From: Combretum micranthum
Lineage: Eukaryota; Streptophyta; Magnoliopsida; Myrtales; Combretaceae
Assembly (NCBI GenBank): GCA_024138025.1
Contig: JAMXBD010003394.1
Span: 58,571-122,570, forward strand
Direction: 5' to 3'
Length of the DNA: 64,000 bases
Shown here: positions 27,061 through 39,673 of the stretch, piece by piece
Position numbering within the stretch: position 1 is the first letter of the stretch
How the letters are laid out: every line of letters starts with the position of its first letter
The notes under the pieces: model-generated
What the model saw: only the letters and a program-made list of their open reading frames with translations
Database searches by the model: none
What the model was told of the DNA's origin: nothing
Made by a program: the position numbers and the translations under genes

Positions 27061-27203
27061 ACAAACTCATTGAATGAATAGTTATTTCATAATAATAAAG
27101 GTAAAGTAACAATATCGTTAGAAAAATTTTCACAAACCCGTTGTATAATTACTTCATAATAATAAAGATAGAGTAAAAATATCGTTAGAAAATTTTTCAC
27201 AAA
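27061..27203 (+). repeat. ~70-bp tandem repeat, left part (units 1 and 2)
   Basis: Units at 27061-27131 and 27132-27198 both run ACAAAC...TTCATAATAATAAAG...GTTAGAAAA...TTTTC. A third partial unit continues at 31582 on the other side of the solo LTR. The LTR therefore inserted inside a pre-existing tandem array. Confidence 0.8.
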
Positions 27204-27851
27204 TGTAACACTCTGAATTATACATCTATTTAATTTTTGGTAATTGTTAAATAGATAGTAATGTCTGGTGGAAATTTTAGAAAATGTCTGAGAAACCATC
27301 CTCGCTTTTCACGAATTTAAATATTGGTAACTACCAACATGGATAATAAAAGACTTAATTAAAATAAAAATATAAGTATAAATTATACCTATATCAAATA
27401 AAAATTTTCCGTAAGATATAACCATAATAATATGATTAATATATAAACTAAAAACCAATAAAGATTAGTAAAATAATAAATTAGATCCCATAAATAATTC
27501 AAAAGATACAAACAAAAGATAAACACTATAAATTTATAATAGTAGAATATAAATAAAGTCAAATTAAAAATAATTTAATTATTAACAGGTCATAAAATAC
27601 AAAAACATTAATAATTTAAAACTCTTAAAGAATAAATTATAATTTACGATAATAGTTAATAAAGCTGAAAAGTAAAAGTCTTAAATTCAAAATTTTAAGT
27701 ATACTATAATGTTCAGAATATTTAATATAGTAGGTACGTAAATTTTTATCTTAAAATAATATCGAATAAATATTTATTATACGTATGAATTAGAAACCCA
27801 AAAATTAAGATTTCCCCCTAATTCCAGCTTGCTGCCCACGCACTTCTTCTT

Positions 27852-27859
27852 TATAAATT
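27852..27859 (+). promoter_or_regulatory. Putative TATA box of the 27204-31581 LTR
   Basis: TATAAATT directly precedes the CT-rich leader, as in LTR B (47767-47774). It marks the likely U3/R region of the LTR. Confidence 0.5.
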
Positions 27860-28751
27860 CTCTAAATCTCTCTCTCTCCTCTCATTCCTTCTATTCTCTC
27901 TCTCTCTCTCTCTCCATATTCTCTCTTTCTCTTTTCGTTTTCTCTCTCTCTCCATATTCTCTCTCTCTCAATCTTCAAATGAAGACTTAAAAAAAAAAAA
28001 AGAACTAATAAAATAATAGAAAAGAAATCTAGAAGCTCCTCTGATCTTCAAAAGTTCGTATCTTTTACATACAATAACCGATTCCAATTCCAGAAGTAGT
28101 GTTGTGATCATGGCAATACGCTCTTCAATTCAAGACCACACATGGTTAGGTTTCGATCACTCTAAAATTTTACTATTATGATCCGGTACGTAGAAGTTTT
28201 CATAATACTATGAGTTTTAATATTAGTTTTTATTATAAATATACATATTTACATGCATATGTAATGATAATAATATAAAATTATGTCATGCTAGTATGTA
28301 TATTTAGACTAGTTGATATTACATTTCGCTTATCAAATGGATAATAAATTGATAAATAAAAACCTAGATGATAGAAAATTGATTATAATATTAGATAATT
28401 AATATTTAGAGTCTATTTATTAGTAAATAGAAATTTAGAGATAAATCGCTAGAATTGAAATATACCCGATAGGATCAATAACTGATCAAAATCTTCTAAT
28501 CTAAAGCCCAAATTAAAATTCTGATTTCACAAACATGAAAATTATAATAGTTCAATCCTATATAGACTAAAGCCCTAGTTTATCCTATCAGATCTGGAAA
28601 TTCTAATCGCGTAGGTAATAAACCTAAATCTATCCGATCCCGTAAAATTTAGATTTTAGTTTTTAACTTGAAAACAATGTAAGAAAAATATAGAACCTTG
28701 TCTATAGAGATATATGTAGTATAATACTGAAAAATTCTCAAAACACTAAAA

Positions 28752-28794
28752 GTTAAGCGTGCTTATGACCTAGGATGGGTGACCTCCTGGGAAA
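28752..28794 (+). pseudogene. 5S rRNA-derived fragment inside an LTR
   Basis: Two blocks match the interior of plant 5S rRNA: AGTTAAGCGTGCTT and TAGGATGGGTGACCTCCTGG followed by GAA. Between them the usual ~15-nt stretch is replaced by a 6-nt one, so the segment is internally deleted. These blocks cover the internal Pol III control region (A box and C box). Cassandra TRIM elements are the established case of 5S sequence in plant LTRs; here the host LTR is far longer than Cassandra. Confidence 0.85.
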
Positions 28795-31581
28795 TAAATA
28801 GTAATTTTCCAAAACGAGTAATATCTCGATAAATATAATTCAAAGACAATAACTAGTGTTTTAGAATTGAATTATTATATCCTTAAAATATATCAATTAA
28901 CAAATGATGATTTAAAGATATATTGCTAGAATTGAGATGTAACCGTTCAAACTAAATATTAGGTATAATTTACAGAAATAAGATTCAAACTAAGATTTTA
29001 ATATCGAAAACACTAAAACGAAAATATTCATAACTTATATAAACACTCGTTATGTTTTATGAAGTAAAACTTAACTAAAGAAACAATCAGAATTAAGCAA
29101 AGTAAACCTACAGCATAGTTCTGACATTTAAAAAGAATAGAGATGCTCTATGACAAGTTTAAATAATTTAAAGTACACACAACATATACTCATGAGTAGA
29201 AATGGAATTAAGGAAGAAAATAAAAGCTTGGAAAACTATAGAACCTTATTATAAAAGTTTTAACCCTATAAGAAAATTTTACTTGAATTTGATAAATGAA
29301 ACATATTTGATTATCCGATCAATAAGAAGATTGGATATGTAATCAAACTTCAATATGTGACCTTATATACAAATATAAGATTCAGATCATACGCAGAAAT
29401 AGGATATTAATAGATAAACTTGATATGATTTAGGTATTATATAGATAAAAGATATTTAGCTTTAAATCTATTAGATATATTCAATAACAAACCTATATAG
29501 ACATATGAAGATTTCAACACATATAAAAGAATAAGATTCCTAAAATAAAACTTAAGTAATTCAATTACAAATTAGAAAATCAAGATAATATAAATTGTAA
29601 TTGAAAGATTAAACTTAACCAAGAATTCCATAACTCTAAGTATAAAATTAAACGCTTATAAGACTATAAGGATATAAAGTATAGATTAATGAAAATCATA
29701 AATATTAGTTGATATAATCAAATTAACTAGAGTTACATACTTAAAATAAGATCAAGACAATCAAAATGAAAATAAATATAAATGTATACACTTTAACTAA
29801 AAAGTAGAGTAATGAACTTAAATTAAGTTTAATCGCTAATACTTGATGAAATAAACATAAAACAATGAATCGAACTTAAAATAATAACTAAGAATACAAA
29901 ACAAGAAAGCTAGGCAACATTATGATACCTTTCGAGCCCTTAAAGTAATATAGGAAAAATATACAAAATGATTAGTTTAACCTGACAATTAGAAACTACA
30001 TTCGATAAGTTTTTCAATGACTACTCATATGCTAAAATCTAAGTCAAAACGAATATAATATGCCCAATTTAAGATTTCGTGATTAAACTCGATATTTGAA
30101 AACAACTAAAATACTTTTCTTAAGGAAACTAAGATTATACAAATTTTATAGTTTAACTTACGAAGCGTAGCTTTTACAAACTTCAAAATGACTAATTATG
30201 TGTTAAGGTTAGATTAAGAAGTGCTAAAACTCAAGTTTAAGATACAAAGACACAATAGGTTTCTTTATATGAATAAGAGTATAGTAATGGGGTATCTGTT
30301 ATCTCGATTCTCAGGGGAGACAGATCCGTCTTCAAGTTTTCTTGTAGACTTCTATGACCATTAAGCAAGGATAAACAGGTGAGTATATTCCGATGACCTT
30401 CATATCTGCTTGTGCTTGTAGGTTTAAAGTATGATATTTTGTTAATATAAATTAAATGATTCAAGTATGGGGTTGGGAAATTTACACTTGTGGTTGCTCG
30501 TGTTTGTTATCTCTGTTGAAAATACTATACATTATTCTGATCGTTAAGTATTGAGTGTTGTTTAATCATTTTGATCTTTGCGAGTGTCTGATAATTGTCT
30601 GATCACCAAATAAATGGACTTAATGACTATTGGCGTGATAATCATAATATTGATCATGCATTTCACGATTGCATGTAGAAGGCCATCACCACTACACTTT
30701 GACTCGGATGGGCCATACTGTCCCGTGAAGACGGTGAACATGGAGGACCGAAGTGGTATATACCTAGTGTGTACCATGGGCCTTGTTCTAGGGAAATGGG
30801 AACTAAGTCGTCCTAGGGAGACGGCCCACCTCCTAGGATCGCGCCGGGTCATTGTTAAGGATATCTTGCTTCAATGGGATGTTGTTATATGTATATATTT
30901 TCTATATATGAAAATCTCTTGAATAAATTTGATTCCCGAAGTAGTAGCGGTCCGGGTGCTGATGTGTGGATGTACCCCAACCCGGATTCGGAGGGCGTAA
31001 ATCCGAATATATATATGGTTACCGGTTGGCCATATATATATTTTCATTTGCTTGTCGCATTGCATATGCTTGTTTAATAACTTGTTTGCTTTTGCTTGAA
31101 CGGTATGGAGCGAGGGTATACTTCACTCAGCTAGTTGTAGCTGACTCCCCAACAGTTTGCTTTTGCAGTAAGTTGAATACATGGATGGGATAGGATTTGA
31201 GTGCAGAGCGACAAAGATCAAGTTGTACGAGACTGATAGAAAGTTGAGAATTTGATAGGTTAAACCTAGTTGAGAGAATAAACATGAAAATGTAGTCTTT
31301 TTCTTAACTTAAACCTAGTTATATTTGTGTTAAACCTAGGTTTACCTTATCTTGTCATTTGGTAGGATATCTGATTCTCTGCGGTTTTGCGATCTGTGGA
31401 AGTTTCAATATCAAATAATTATTTTCATAATAAACTTATATATATATATATATATACAATGAGAGGATAATTAATTAGAGTCTTGTAAACTCTGACTTGC
31501 AAGGCGATCCTCATATTGCGGGTGCACACGTGATATGACGATTTAGGGCAATCCTACTAGGCCCCACATAGGGTCGCGACA

Positions 31582-31636
31582 ACAAACCCTTTGAATAGCT
31601 ACTTCATAATAATAAAGGTAGAGTAACAATACCGTT
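31582..31636 (+). repeat. ~70-bp tandem repeat, right part (unit 3)
   Basis: ACAAACCCTTTGAATAGC followed by TTCATAATAATAAAGGTAG matches units 1 and 2 at 27061-27198. It resumes directly at the target-site duplication of the solo LTR. Confidence 0.75.
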
Positions 31637-32456
31637 CCAATGAATCAAACGAAATATATAAGTCACTTAATGACAATGATTCTTTTTCCAATTTGGTTTT
31701 ATCAGAAATAGGATATTAGAAGAAACGTCTAAAAATTATTGATGGATAGGTAAAAAGACCCCATTATGGGAAAAGAAAATTCAAATAACTTAAATTTTAT
31801 CCCTATGTAAATATATTATCTAATTTTTAAAATATTAAAAATAACTTGGTAGATTTGCAAATAACACTACTACTCGTATACTTTACTTGAACGAATAAGG
31901 CTGTAACGAAATTTCTATTATTAAGGAATTGAATAGAGGATTTTTTTTCATTAATTTCTTTTAAATTGAGATATTTCGAAAAATAAATAATTCCAACATT
32001 GAATCAATTCATAGATTTGAAAAAGAAATAATTATTTAATATTTTTTATATAGAATTCCATATGAAATCGCTATTAAGATAATCCATAAGAAATAAGTCA
32101 GCAATGTAAACTTTACTCTGTTTATTTTCTAACTTAAAAAAAAAAAAATCAAATACATACACACCATATCGAAGTTTAGGGATATTTGCAATTAATAATA
32201 ATAAAACATTATCACGAACGAACAACCAGGAAGAGAAGACTTGAGAGGCCTGGAGTAAGTAAAGTATTCGTTGACTCCGCCCAAGAAATTTTTTCCTCTT
32301 TCTAGTCAGTCCAAACCAAACCAAACCAAACAAGCTGCGCTTCTTCTTAGAAATCATCAAAACCTCTTTCTCCGTTAAGGGCGGCTCCTCGTCTTCTTCT
32401 CACATAAACCAAAACAAACAAACACAGCTCTCTTATCTCTCCCTGTTTCTTTTTCC
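31637..32456. other. Upstream region of the receptor-like kinase gene
   Basis: A+T-rich intergenic DNA. A TTGACT W-box-type site lies at 32271-32276 and a repeated CCAAA run at 32310-32330. The 5' UTR is probably the C/T-rich stretch from about 32360. No other gene recognised. Confidence 0.45.
32271..32276 (+). promoter_or_regulatory. Possible W box (TTGACT)
   Basis: TTGAC(C/T) is the core bound by WRKY factors; the site lies about 200 bp before the kinase ATG. A six-base match can be chance. Confidence 0.25.
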
Positions 32457-32471
32457 TTGACTGTTCCGATT

Positions 32472-33617
32472 ATGAAATCACCAATTCAAGCTTTCGTAGC
32501 AGCAGCAGGAAGTTTCATAGCCGTAACCATAATCTACATCATCATACACTGCATCTGCAAGTCTAGGAAAAAGAAAACATCCCCCACAACATGGACCCCT
32601 CGATCAATACCCAACAAGCAGAGAAGTGCCACTAGTTTCGACGAAAGCACAGCCTCCTTTGATCCATCCCTCGGGATTTCAATGGCGGAACTAAAAGAAG
32701 CCACCAGGGACTTCTCCCCGCAGCTCATCGTCGGCGATGGAAGCTTTGGCTATGTCTACAAAGCCCGTCTATCCAACCTAACGGTTGCTATCAAGAAACT
32801 CGATCCTAATGCCTTTCAGGGGTTTCGGGAATTCCGGGCTGAGATGGAAACTCTAGGGAAGTTGGATCATCCTAATATAGTCAAGCTGTTAGGATATTGC
32901 ATATCGAATGTCGACAGGTTGTTGGTTTATGAGTATATGGAAAAGGGTAGCCTTGATCAATGGCTTCATGATAGGTCTTCTCAGGATCATGATATTGATT
33001 TATCTGCTTCTTATCATTCTCTTGGAGGATTAGGAGGAGGAGGAACTTTTGAGAGAAAGCCTTTGTCCTGGACCACAAGGATTAACATTACCATGGGAAT
33101 AGCTAGTGGATTGGCTTATCTTCATGGATTGCCTACACAAATTATTCATAGAGATATCAAGGCTAGTAATGTTCTTTTGGATAAGGACTTCGGGGCGCAT
33201 ATTTCCGATTTCGGGCTAGCTAGGAAAGTCGATGCATCTCATTCTCATGTTTCCACACAGGTTGCGGGTACTATGGGGTACATGCCCCCTGAATACAAGG
33301 AAGGAAATACTGCAGCGACGGTTTTAGCAGATGTTTATAGCTTTGGGATCTTGATGTTTGAGATTGGCTGCGGTCAGCGGCCTAATTTACCTGTTCAAAA
33401 GGAGGGTAGCCAGGTCTGTTTGATAGATTGGGCAAGGACTATGGTGAAACAGAAGAAGGAATTGGAAATGGTGGATTCGAATATTTCGAAGGAAGATTTG
33501 GATGAGGAAGGGGTTCAAGAGTATTTCAAGATTGCTAGTGTGTGCACTACAGAAGCTCCGAAAGATAGGCCATCCATGAAACAAGTGGTTGAGTTATTGA
33601 AAAATTTAGCTAGCTGA
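32472..33617 (+). CDS. Membrane-anchored receptor-like Ser/Thr protein kinase without ectodomain
   Basis: Single-exon gene for 381 residues, starting at the first ATG (32472); the frame extends upstream only to a TTG. Residues 7-29 are a membrane span (AFVAAAGSFIAVTIIYIIIH), followed by a basic stop-transfer patch KSRKKK. The kinase domain has every catalytic element: Gly loop GDGSFGYVYKA (88-98), ATP-binding Lys 108 in VAIKK, Glu about 124, HRDIKASN (226-233), DFGLAR (246-251), MPPEY (271-275) and DVYSFG (287-292). It is an RD kinase of the plant RLK/Pelle family; the ISMAELKEATRDFSPQLIVG lead-in resembles EMS1/PSKR-like LRR kinases. There is no signal peptide plus ectodomain, so it likely signals as a partner of a true receptor. 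A Gly-rich insert (SLGGLGGGGTF, 183-193) lies in the kinase lobe. The substrate is unknown. Confidence 0.88.
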   Translation: MKSPIQAFVAAAGSFIAVTIIYIIIHCICKSRKKKTSPTTWTPRSIPNKQRSATSFDESTASFDPSLGISMAELKEATRDFSPQLIVGDGSFGYVYKARLSNLTVAIKKLDPNAFQGFREFRAEMETLGKLDHPNIVKLLGYCISNVDRLLVYEYMEKGSLDQWLHDRSSQDHDIDLSASYHSLGGLGGGGTFERKPLSWTTRINITMGIASGLAYLHGLPTQIIHRDIKASNVLLDKDFGAHISDFGLARKVDASHSHVSTQVAGTMGYMPPEYKEGNTAATVLADVYSFGILMFEIGCGQRPNLPVQKEGSQVCLIDWARTMVKQKKELEMVDSNISKEDLDEEGVQEYFKIASVCTTEAPKDRPSMKQVVELLKNLAS

Positions 33618-33782
33618 AGCAGCGTATACTAGGAACACATATGGTATTGATGTGTAAATTTAGGATACTTTGTTGCAAGACATAAGGTGAGGAAATATGT
33701 TTATGTCCACAATAGTGATAGCCAATAGACCCATTTAATTACTATGCTGTTGCTCTAGATGCGTCGTTGTAATTTGATTTTT

Positions 33783-33972
33783 CAGGGGTTTTTCTCTCTT
33801 TTTTTGCCCTTAAAAATAAAAGGGTAATGAATGCAATATAAGTATGTAAAATAGCTGCTAGTATTCTACTTTCTCCTCAGGGGTTATTCTCTCCTGTTTT
33901 GCCCTTAAACATAAAAGGGTAATGATTGGAATATAAGTATGTAAAATAGCTGTTAGTATTCTACTTTCTTCT
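33783..33972 (+). repeat. 95-bp tandem duplication in the kinase 3' flank
   Basis: Two units, about 33783-33877 and 33878-33972, share TGCCCTTAAA, ATAAAAGGGTAATGA and AAGTATGTAAAATAGCTG. They differ at several bases. They lie 165 bp after the stop codon and may be in the transcript's 3' UTR. Confidence 0.85.
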
Positions 33973-34224
33973 CTTTAAGTTTTGTTAAGAGCTTAGGTAT
34001 TAGTACCAGATATAACATCAAACATCTTTGTTGCTCAATACCATTAGAAGTTTAAGATGGCTTGAAGCAAAATTGCAGATCTTATTATTGAGTTTGTTTC
34101 GTTCTTATGTTGGGTTCGTGGGATTCTTATGGTTGGTGTCCTTTGTTTGCCTTCCAATGAGACTTGACTGTTATAAAAAAAGATGGTTTAACAGAAAATA
34201 ACAATTCCAATAACTAACAGCAAA

Positions 34225-34760
34225 GTTCAGGTATTGTTTCTTTTTTTCATTAACATGTTGTAGCCATTGAGTTTTGATAAACCTCTATTTCGTCTAGATT
34301 CCTGAACTCTAAACAATATCTAACTTTTATATTTTCCCCTTTGTTTCTATATGAATATGGTAAGCTATTACCTGACAGTGCGTGGTTAATGAGGATACGG
34401 AATGATACCATTTGAGGATACGGAGATTTCATTTTAGTAACAACAGTTGGTTGTATCTATCTTACTCTGCTTGCTTGTTTCCTTTAGGAGCTTCTATCAT
34501 TGGCAGAAGACAGATAGATGGTTGACAGTGGGAAAACTTGGAAAGAATATTTACTATGATTTAGCAATGGTCATGTTTAGTTCAAACATTGTTTAATTTT
34601 CATATTTTCTCCATTTTTTCCCCATGAGTTTAATAGCTAAGTACTTGTCGGTACGTGATTAGTGGGGATACGGAGGGGATACTGTTTGAGGATATGGAGA
34701 TTTAGTCGTAGTGACAATAGTTGGTTGTATCTATCTTGTTATGCTTTCCTGTCTATTCAT
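34225..34760 (+). repeat. Diverged direct repeat
   Basis: The stretch around 34370-34480 recurs at 34634-34745; both contain GAGGATA(C/T)GGAGATTT and GTTGGTTGTATCTATCTT. Period about 265-275 bp. No coding role seen. Confidence 0.65.
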
Positions 34761-34780
34761 CTAATTAAGCATTTACCTCT

Positions 34781-36360
34781 TTAACAGATGCTCCACCATT
34801 AAATCAGTGTGAGGGATAAGGCCTGTAGATTTAATGATGGAATTATATACTCAAACATTTATTTGTGTTAGTAGTGTGAGTGCGTTTCTTATTTTGTTTG
34901 TCAATGGATCTGTTTGACTCAACAGAGAGGGTGCCACATTGCATCGTGCAGCTAGCACATGGAGCTCTGAATTGCATGAACTTCTGCCTGAGGAAGGACC
35001 TGAGATTGACGCTGCTGACAAAATAGGTCAAACACCTCTAATGCCTGCAGTAATTTGCCAAAACAAGGAGGTTAGTTTTGGTGGAACTCCTGAAAAGTAT
35101 ATTTTCCTAGGCACTCTTGTGTAATTCTTTGAAATGCCAAAACCAAGTAAATCAGTCGAAGAAAGTATTCCCATTTCTTTTAAGCAATAGATAGTAGTGG
35201 TTTTCACTGCAATTAGGGGATATAAATATTCAAGATCCCTATTGTACAGTGATTATGCAAATATAGATCCTTAATCCTAGAAACTGCAGTTCTTGGTTAT
35301 GGCAATTTGGTTTATGTTGCAGTGAATTAGGAATAACTTTTTAATCCGATGTTCAGTAATACCATATATTTATAGACTCATGTCTGAAGGTGATCTGAGC
35401 CTTTTTGATGAAATATAGTGTTATCAGACTGACTTTGGTTAGAGTCTTTGGAGCAGTGATCTGGGCGTAATTTGTAGACTTTGTGAATGATAAACTTAAT
35501 TTGGAGGATGTAAGTTTTTGCTTGGGTTTATTTAGTCTGTAATTGGAGCAGAAATGTCACATGACACCCATTTTTGTTTTTTTTTTTTTCCTACCACTAT
35601 TATCACGGAAAGAGGATTCAAATCTAGTTCATCCCACTTGGAGGGTGATTGCCGATACGATTTTATGTTATTAGGCTATTGGTGACACCTTGTCTAGTTG
35701 ATTGTTTTTCCTTACTAAGTTAGACTAGGTAGGTAAGCCAATTAAATGGTAATATAGCTAAAACACTATGAAAAGCCTATGTGCTTTCAATTCCACTGTT
35801 TGTTGATCAGCATATCTAAGATTGTCAAATATGCACATGAAAACAAAGGGCATTTCTTTTTGCGTAGACTTGAAGTTGCACACAGGATTTCAAAATTTGT
35901 GCTAATTGCTGATGGTTTGTTTCTGTTTGCCTTTTTTTTCCCTTCTTTTTATAATATTTTTATCATTAAGGAAAGTAAGTCCTCATCAACTGACTTTTAT
36001 TCAAGCACTACTTTCTGTTTTTCCGTTAATATTTTCATTGCATTCACAGGAAAGAAACTGATATTATAAAAAAGTTTCATACGTTTTTATCTTCAGCGGT
36101 TCTGCCTACTTATGTCCCTATGTCTAGGCACTCGTATGTTATGTATAATGTTAAGCCATTTTTCAAACATAAAGATGTACTAGGTTTTCTCGTAAAATAT
36201 GTAACTGTTACCGTATTGCAGAATTTTGGGGAAATTACAAGAATGTTTTATAATTGGCTTGTGTTTTCTCGCAATTACGGTTTACTGTTTTCTAATTTGT
36301 TCTGTTCAAATGTGTGATTCGTATGGTGTTAAACAATTACAAGTATGCTTGAAAACGGTA
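34781..36360 (+). pseudogene. Partial gankyrin/PSMD10-like pseudogene
   Basis: A decayed duplicate of 17830-20440. A remnant of exon 3 (about 34789-34820, mostly deleted) is followed by intron 3 and a copy of exon 4 at 34926-35070, where TTGCATCGTGCAGCTAGCAC is identical to the parent. That exon copy has lost 2 bases relative to the parent, a frameshift. Intron 4 follows with a SINE insertion. Exon 5 is missing: the homology passes from the end of intron 4 (about 35760) to the parent 3' flank (about 35830). Exons 1 and 2 are absent. No protein product is expected. Substitutions throughout suggest an old event. Confidence 0.85.
35569..35682 (-). mobile_element. tRNA-derived SINE, ~114 bp
   Basis: On the minus strand there is an A-box-like TAGCCTAATAAC near the start, a B-box-like GATTTGAATCC, and a terminal run of A. 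It is flanked by 7-bp duplications TGACACC (35562-35568 and 35683-35689). The parent gankyrin copy near 19050 lacks the insert, giving an empty site. Confidence 0.7.
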
Positions 36361-36834
36361 TGAGATATATATTTGTACGAGTTTTCCTTAAAACTTCAAA
36401 TATTGCCTACGTTATTCAAAATTTACATTAAAATATCATATTACACATTATTTAGAATCTATTTAATTTTTTTCTTTAATCCAAACTAATTCTTCCTCCT
36501 TCATGCCTTGCACCTTTGTCGCCTTTTTAAAGATTGTATCGCATAAATCTATTTGGATTATCGAATTTTTATATGTATTGTATTTATATATAATCTATAT
36601 TCGTAAGTTATTTGTATCATATATGTATCGTATCCATTTATTCAGTTTATATGGTAAAATTGTCAGGTTTTTATTAGTATTCGTTTGTTGACAAATATCT
36701 ATTTAAAAATGACAAAAATATGGTGCTAAAATGCTCACAATACAATGAAAAAGTAAAATCGCGTAATTTCGATTATCTCATCCAAGTCTAACAAAATTTA
36801 ATTTAATTATTATTACTTATGAATAACACAAATG
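36361..36834. other. Diverged part of the duplicated gankyrin 3' flank
   Basis: Homology with 20440-20600 is weak here and some sequence appears unique. No gene recognised. Clear homology resumes after the hAT MITE: 37508-37640 matches 20582-20730. Confidence 0.4.
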
Positions 36835-36842
36835 CATAGAGC

Positions 36843-37499
36843 TAGACATAGACACAGTTCCAGAATCTAATTGAATTAAGCTAGAACTGCTAGTTTTGGA
36901 TCTTGAAAATGAGGAACCAAAACTGTTTCTTACGGTTTCGGTCTAATTCTATGGAATCGGTGGTTCCCGATTTTAGTTTTGGAACCATGGAACCATTTTT
37001 TTAAAAATAAAAATTAATAAATAAATAAATTTTAGTTTTTAATAAAATAAATTTTAAACTCAAAATAATTAATTATTAGGTATGTAAGTGTTAAATTATT
37101 TAATCAAAAATTTTAAAAATTTATTTAGAATACATATTTATTTATACAAACACAATCAATATCAATTATAGTTGTTAGCATAAGATTGCAAAACTCTAGA
37201 GAATAAAAATAAAATTATAATACAAAAAATAGTCTCAAGTTACTAAGAAAATAGTGTAAATATTAATAATTATTTATTAATATAATTTTTTAAATTTTTT
37301 CTCTAATTTCTTTAAAAAAAAAGAACCGATTGGAACTATTAGTTCAACCCCAATCTAGCCATAGAACCGCCTAGGAATTAGAAAATCGATGATTCCTTAG
37401 TCGGTTCTGGAACTAGTTTACCAGTCCAGTTCCCATCTTGGAACCGCCGATAATAGTTTCGGTTCGTTCCTAGTTTGGAACCAAATGTGTCTATGTTTA
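36843..37499. mobile_element. hAT-type non-autonomous element (MITE), 657 bp
   Basis: The left end reads TAGACATAGACACAGTT; the reverse complement of the right end reads TAAACATAGACACATTT. Eight-bp flanks CATAGAGC (36835-36842) and CATAGTGC (37500-37507) match at 7/8, fitting hAT target duplication. Subterminal regions are full of GGAACC/GGTTCC motifs, as expected for hAT transposase-binding repeats. No transposase coding. It interrupts the duplicated gankyrin flank. Confidence 0.82.
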
Positions 37500-38373
37500 C
37501 ATAGTGCCTTACTTCCTTTAAAATAAAATATGAATGTTTCCACAGTAAACAAGCTTATATGAAAAAAAATGATGAAGCAATCACAAAATCATTAAAATGC
37601 ATGTACTTTCATTGTGTAACAATGTTAATATTTTTTATATTATAAAATTGGAAAAGGATATGTTAGTCTCAACTGCAATGCTCTAAATGTAGGATCAATT
37701 ACAAACCGCCATGTGTTCATATCATATATGGACACACAAAGGTTTTTAACCTGCAATAAACATCATAAATACTCCAAATTCACTCATGCGTTAATGACTC
37801 TGAATATTATTCGGTTTCACACTTGTAATAACAACCAACAACATAACTATCAACCACTGATCTTTAAGAAATAAAATAGCATTCATTATTCCAACTCTAC
37901 AAAGACTACAATTACCACTAAAAGTTACTCTAGTAAATACTAAACTCCTGATATCCTTCAAAACAACTTTATACGATTAAGGTCTCTCCTTTCATTAATC
38001 TTCATATGTTCTCTAAGTATCGCTTGGAGGGACTTTAGTGTTAGCGGTATTCCATCTACAAACCAATAGTAACTAATGTTACATTGTCTTACACGATCAT
38101 TACTTGTAATTGAAAAGAGAAAAGTGAGTTGGAGCCTAGTATAGTATATAACAAACAAACGCAATGTACAAAAACAATGACAATTTCACATGCATCATCA
38201 TTATATAAAGGCATCATGCAATCCTTTAATTGTATGTATCTTTTAGTCCAACATTCAACAAAGGGATAACTCAGTATCTCGAAACACATATAAATATTTA
38301 AAAATATATATTGGTTATTGGGTACTCTTAATAACCACGATGCCGACAAATCCTGATCTATCCAGATCATTTC

Positions 38374-39642
38374 TGAAATAACCAAAGTTTAAATTCATAC
38401 TTAATGCATATTAAATTTGATTGTTATATGTGTGTATGTGTTAGTGTGAATTGTGGTGTTGAAATAATTGTATGTGTTATGAAGTAATAACTAGATAATA
38501 ATCTATGGTAAATATATCTAGTTTGATGGTTTATTCATGTTAGAAATTATTATGTTAATGCTAATTGATATTGTAGTGAATAATATATGATGAATTAAGT
38601 TTGTTTTAAACTAAGATTATAGTCCATAAACCTAGCAGATTTTTGGACCTTTTAAACCCAAATTTAGCCCAAAATCAAAGCTTAATTAAGACCCAAAGCC
38701 TCTTAGAAAATCTGCCCTAAAAGTCAATGATAATTAGATAAATATCAAACCTTATTTCTTACATTTTGGACATCCAAGATAGACCTAAAAAGAGAAAAAT
38801 TCATAACTCTTGCAAGGCAATATTTTCCAACACCCAAACCAAGATTTCTTGCACCCAACACACCAAGAATTTATCCCTAACTATCATATATACATTAAGG
38901 CAAGTTTATATGATGTTTAAGATGGTTTCTTTCTCTTTTAATCCATGAAATTTCTGTCAATATAATGCATGTTGGATTATATATGTGTATTGTTATATTG
39001 TGATGTTGAGATAGCTTAGGATTTGTTTATGGAAGTATAATAATGGTGTTGAGTTGTAGTGTGATGAGAAGTTGGTATTGTTGAGTTATATTAAGGAGTG
39101 GATTCATCTTGAAGTAGTGGATGTGAAGAAAATGAAATTATAGTCTTAAGTATGTTTTATTGGTTGAGGAGGAGTATTGTGTTTCAATGATGTTAGAGAG
39201 GAGTTTGTGTGTGTTTGATGATACAAGGTTCTTATACCATATATTAGGAAGATTATAATATGGTTTAAAAGAAGTTAGAAGAGTAAAATGTAAAATTTCG
39301 TGTTTGAAAACAGAGGAGATCTGCAGCACGAACTGCAGTGTATGCCGTCGACGTACCTGCCGGTTTTAAGAATTTGGCTTCTGATCTTTTGAAAGGCAGC
39401 TTGAACGCCACCGACTTAAATCCCAACACTACGGCGTAATGACCCAAAAGTTTTGTACATAATGTATTTTCTTAATGATGGCTTCAACGCCGCTGGCGTA
39501 GAGCCCTTTACCGCCGGCGTTGAGTCTTACACTACTAGTGTAAATTACCAGCGTGAGCCCTACAAATTTCATTTTTCTAACCTTCTTCCAACATCTTCCA
39601 ATACATGATATATGACTTTTTGATTAAGATTTGACTTATATG

Positions 39643-39673
<31 letters not shown>

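Larger units (their letters stand above)
27204..31581 (+). mobile_element. Solo LTR (plus strand), 4378 bp, carrying a 5S rRNA-derived segment
   Basis: Starts TGTAACACTCTGAATTATAC and ends GGGTCGCGACA. Perfect 5-bp duplications ACAAA lie at 27199-27203 and 31582-31586. Inside are TATAAATT (27852-27859), a CT-rich leader (27860-27970), a 43-bp 5S rRNA-like segment (28752-28794), a long A+T-rich middle and, near 30960-31010, a GGATGTACCCCAACCCGG stretch of the kind seen near the 3' end of the other solo LTRs. No gag-pol motif. It splits the 70-bp tandem repeat. It is a different subfamily from LTRs A and B, with which it shares the TGTAA start and general layout. Confidence 0.88.
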